Shown: positions 63,427 through 64,000 of the stretch, piece by piece
Numbering within the stretch: position 1 is the first letter of the stretch
Layout of the letters: every line of letters begins with the position of its first letter
Origin: Monomorium pharaonis
Taxonomy: Eukaryota > Arthropoda > Insecta > Hymenoptera > Formicidae
Direction of reading: 5' to 3'
Assembly: GCF_013373865.1 (NCBI RefSeq)
Contig: NC_050470.1
Span: 29,557,585 to 29,621,584, forward strand
DNA length: 64,000 nucleotides
Program-made: the position numbers and the translations under genes
Notes under the pieces: model-generated
The model's database searches: none
What the model was told of the DNA's origin: nothing
The model's input: the letters and a program-made list of their open reading frames with translations, nothing else

Positions 63427-64000
63427 GCGTTTAGGCATGAGACGCACGAAACGATAAAAATTAATTTTTTAAATGTTTATAACAATTAGGAAAATGCACG
63501 TCCTCTCGCGAATGATCGATCATTCGATTGTACGTTACTACAAGATATTTCCAGCCAAATTTGGTGGAAATCGTATTCTGCGTTTAGGCGTGAGGCGCAC
63601 GAAACGATATAAATTAATTTTTTGAATGTTTATAACAATTAGGAAAATGCACGTCCTCTCGCGAATGATCGATCATTCGATTGTACGTTACTACAAGATA
63701 TTTCCAGCCAAATTTGGTGGAAATCGTATTCTGCGTTTAGGCATGAGACGCACGAAACGATAAAAATTAATTTTTTAAATGTTTATAACAATTAGGAAAA
63801 TGCACGTCCTCTCGCGAATGATCGATCATTCGATTGTACGTTACTACAAGATATTTCCAGCCAAATTTGGTGGAAATCGTATTCTGCGTTTAGGCGTGAG
63901 GCGCACGAAACAATATAAATTAATTTTTTGAATGTTTATAACAATTAGGAAAATGCACGTCCTCTCGCGAATGATCGATCATTCGATTGTACGTTACTAC

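Larger units (their letters stand above)
61591..64000. repeat. 153-bp tandem satellite array (right end outside the window)
   Basis: Units start with GYGTTTAGGC at 61591, 61744, 61897, 62050, 62203, 62356, 62509, 62662, 62815, 62968, 63121, 63274, 63427, 63580, 63733 and 63886, so the spacing is exactly 153 bp with no indels seen. That is about 15.75 units, continuing past the window. Three variants can be told apart: A (GGCGTGAGGCG, GATATAAATT), B (GGCATGAGACG, GATAAAAATT) and C (GACGCACAAAATGAC, TAATTATTT). Units from 62509 run B-A-C, B-A-C, B-A, B-A, a higher-order pattern of 459 bp and then 306 bp. Each unit carries the palindrome CGAATGATCGATCATTCG. It is not coding: the repeated 63-codon frames at 62839 and 63298 only mirror the repeat. 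Confidence 0.97.

Noticed and set aside
62839..63489. Two identical 63-codon frames 459 bp apart
   Set aside because: They come from the satellite C and B units and mirror its 459-bp higher-order repeat. They are not a gene family.
61591..64000. CRISPR-like array
   Set aside because: Units are contiguous with no unique spacers, and the period of 153 bp with higher-order structure is that of a eukaryotic satellite.
1..64000. tRNA or rRNA genes
   Set aside because: I looked for the GGTTCRANTCC B-box with a suitable A-box upstream and for rRNA-like stretches and found none. A tRNAscan or Rfam search would settle this.

Overview
The window looks like nuclear DNA of an insect, most likely a hymenopteran (ant or wasp). 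This rests on small phase-0 exons with GT-AG introns, a Headcase protein, an AT/GC mosaic that is rich in CpG, and abundant GA/CT/GT microsatellites. The order is an inference; no species is assigned. There is no bacterial-type gene organisation.

Gene content: only one gene is recognisable. Three minus-strand exons at 4549-4737, 4034-4219 and 3442-3615 splice in frame to give the last 182 residues of Headcase (hdc; HECA in vertebrates), ending at TAA 3442-3444. The N-terminal exons are not recognisable here, so about 59 kb to the right of 4737 is probably hdc intron and/or 5' flank. The TAA is followed by 35 in-frame sense codons. Within 80 nt of the TAA the mRNA strand holds a perfect 9-bp hairpin. 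Drosophila hdc is a classic stop-codon readthrough gene that depends on structured RNA just after its UAA, so this is the most interesting point in the window.

Layout: 1-3441 is 3' UTR plus downstream sequence, with a polyA signal near 3040. 3442-4737 is the hdc 3' end. 4738-61590 has no recognised exon. It holds AT-rich stretches, microsatellites, a 100-bp direct duplication (9.25/9.75 kb), several perfect palindromes, a hairpin (35.7 kb), a 562-bp hAT-type foldback MITE with an 8-bp target duplication (36050-36611), a duplicated 44-bp module with an octamer ATTTGCAT and a homeodomain-like TAATT (37.75/38.41 kb), and a GC-rich GAGA/G-quadruplex interval (58.6-59.0 kb). From 61591 to the window end lies a 153-bp tandem satellite with higher-order structure, and each monomer carries an 18-bp perfect palindrome.

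Most short open frames here overlap each other in several frames, match no family I recognise and lack splice logic. They are treated as chance frames. Conservation, expression and database similarity could not be tested.
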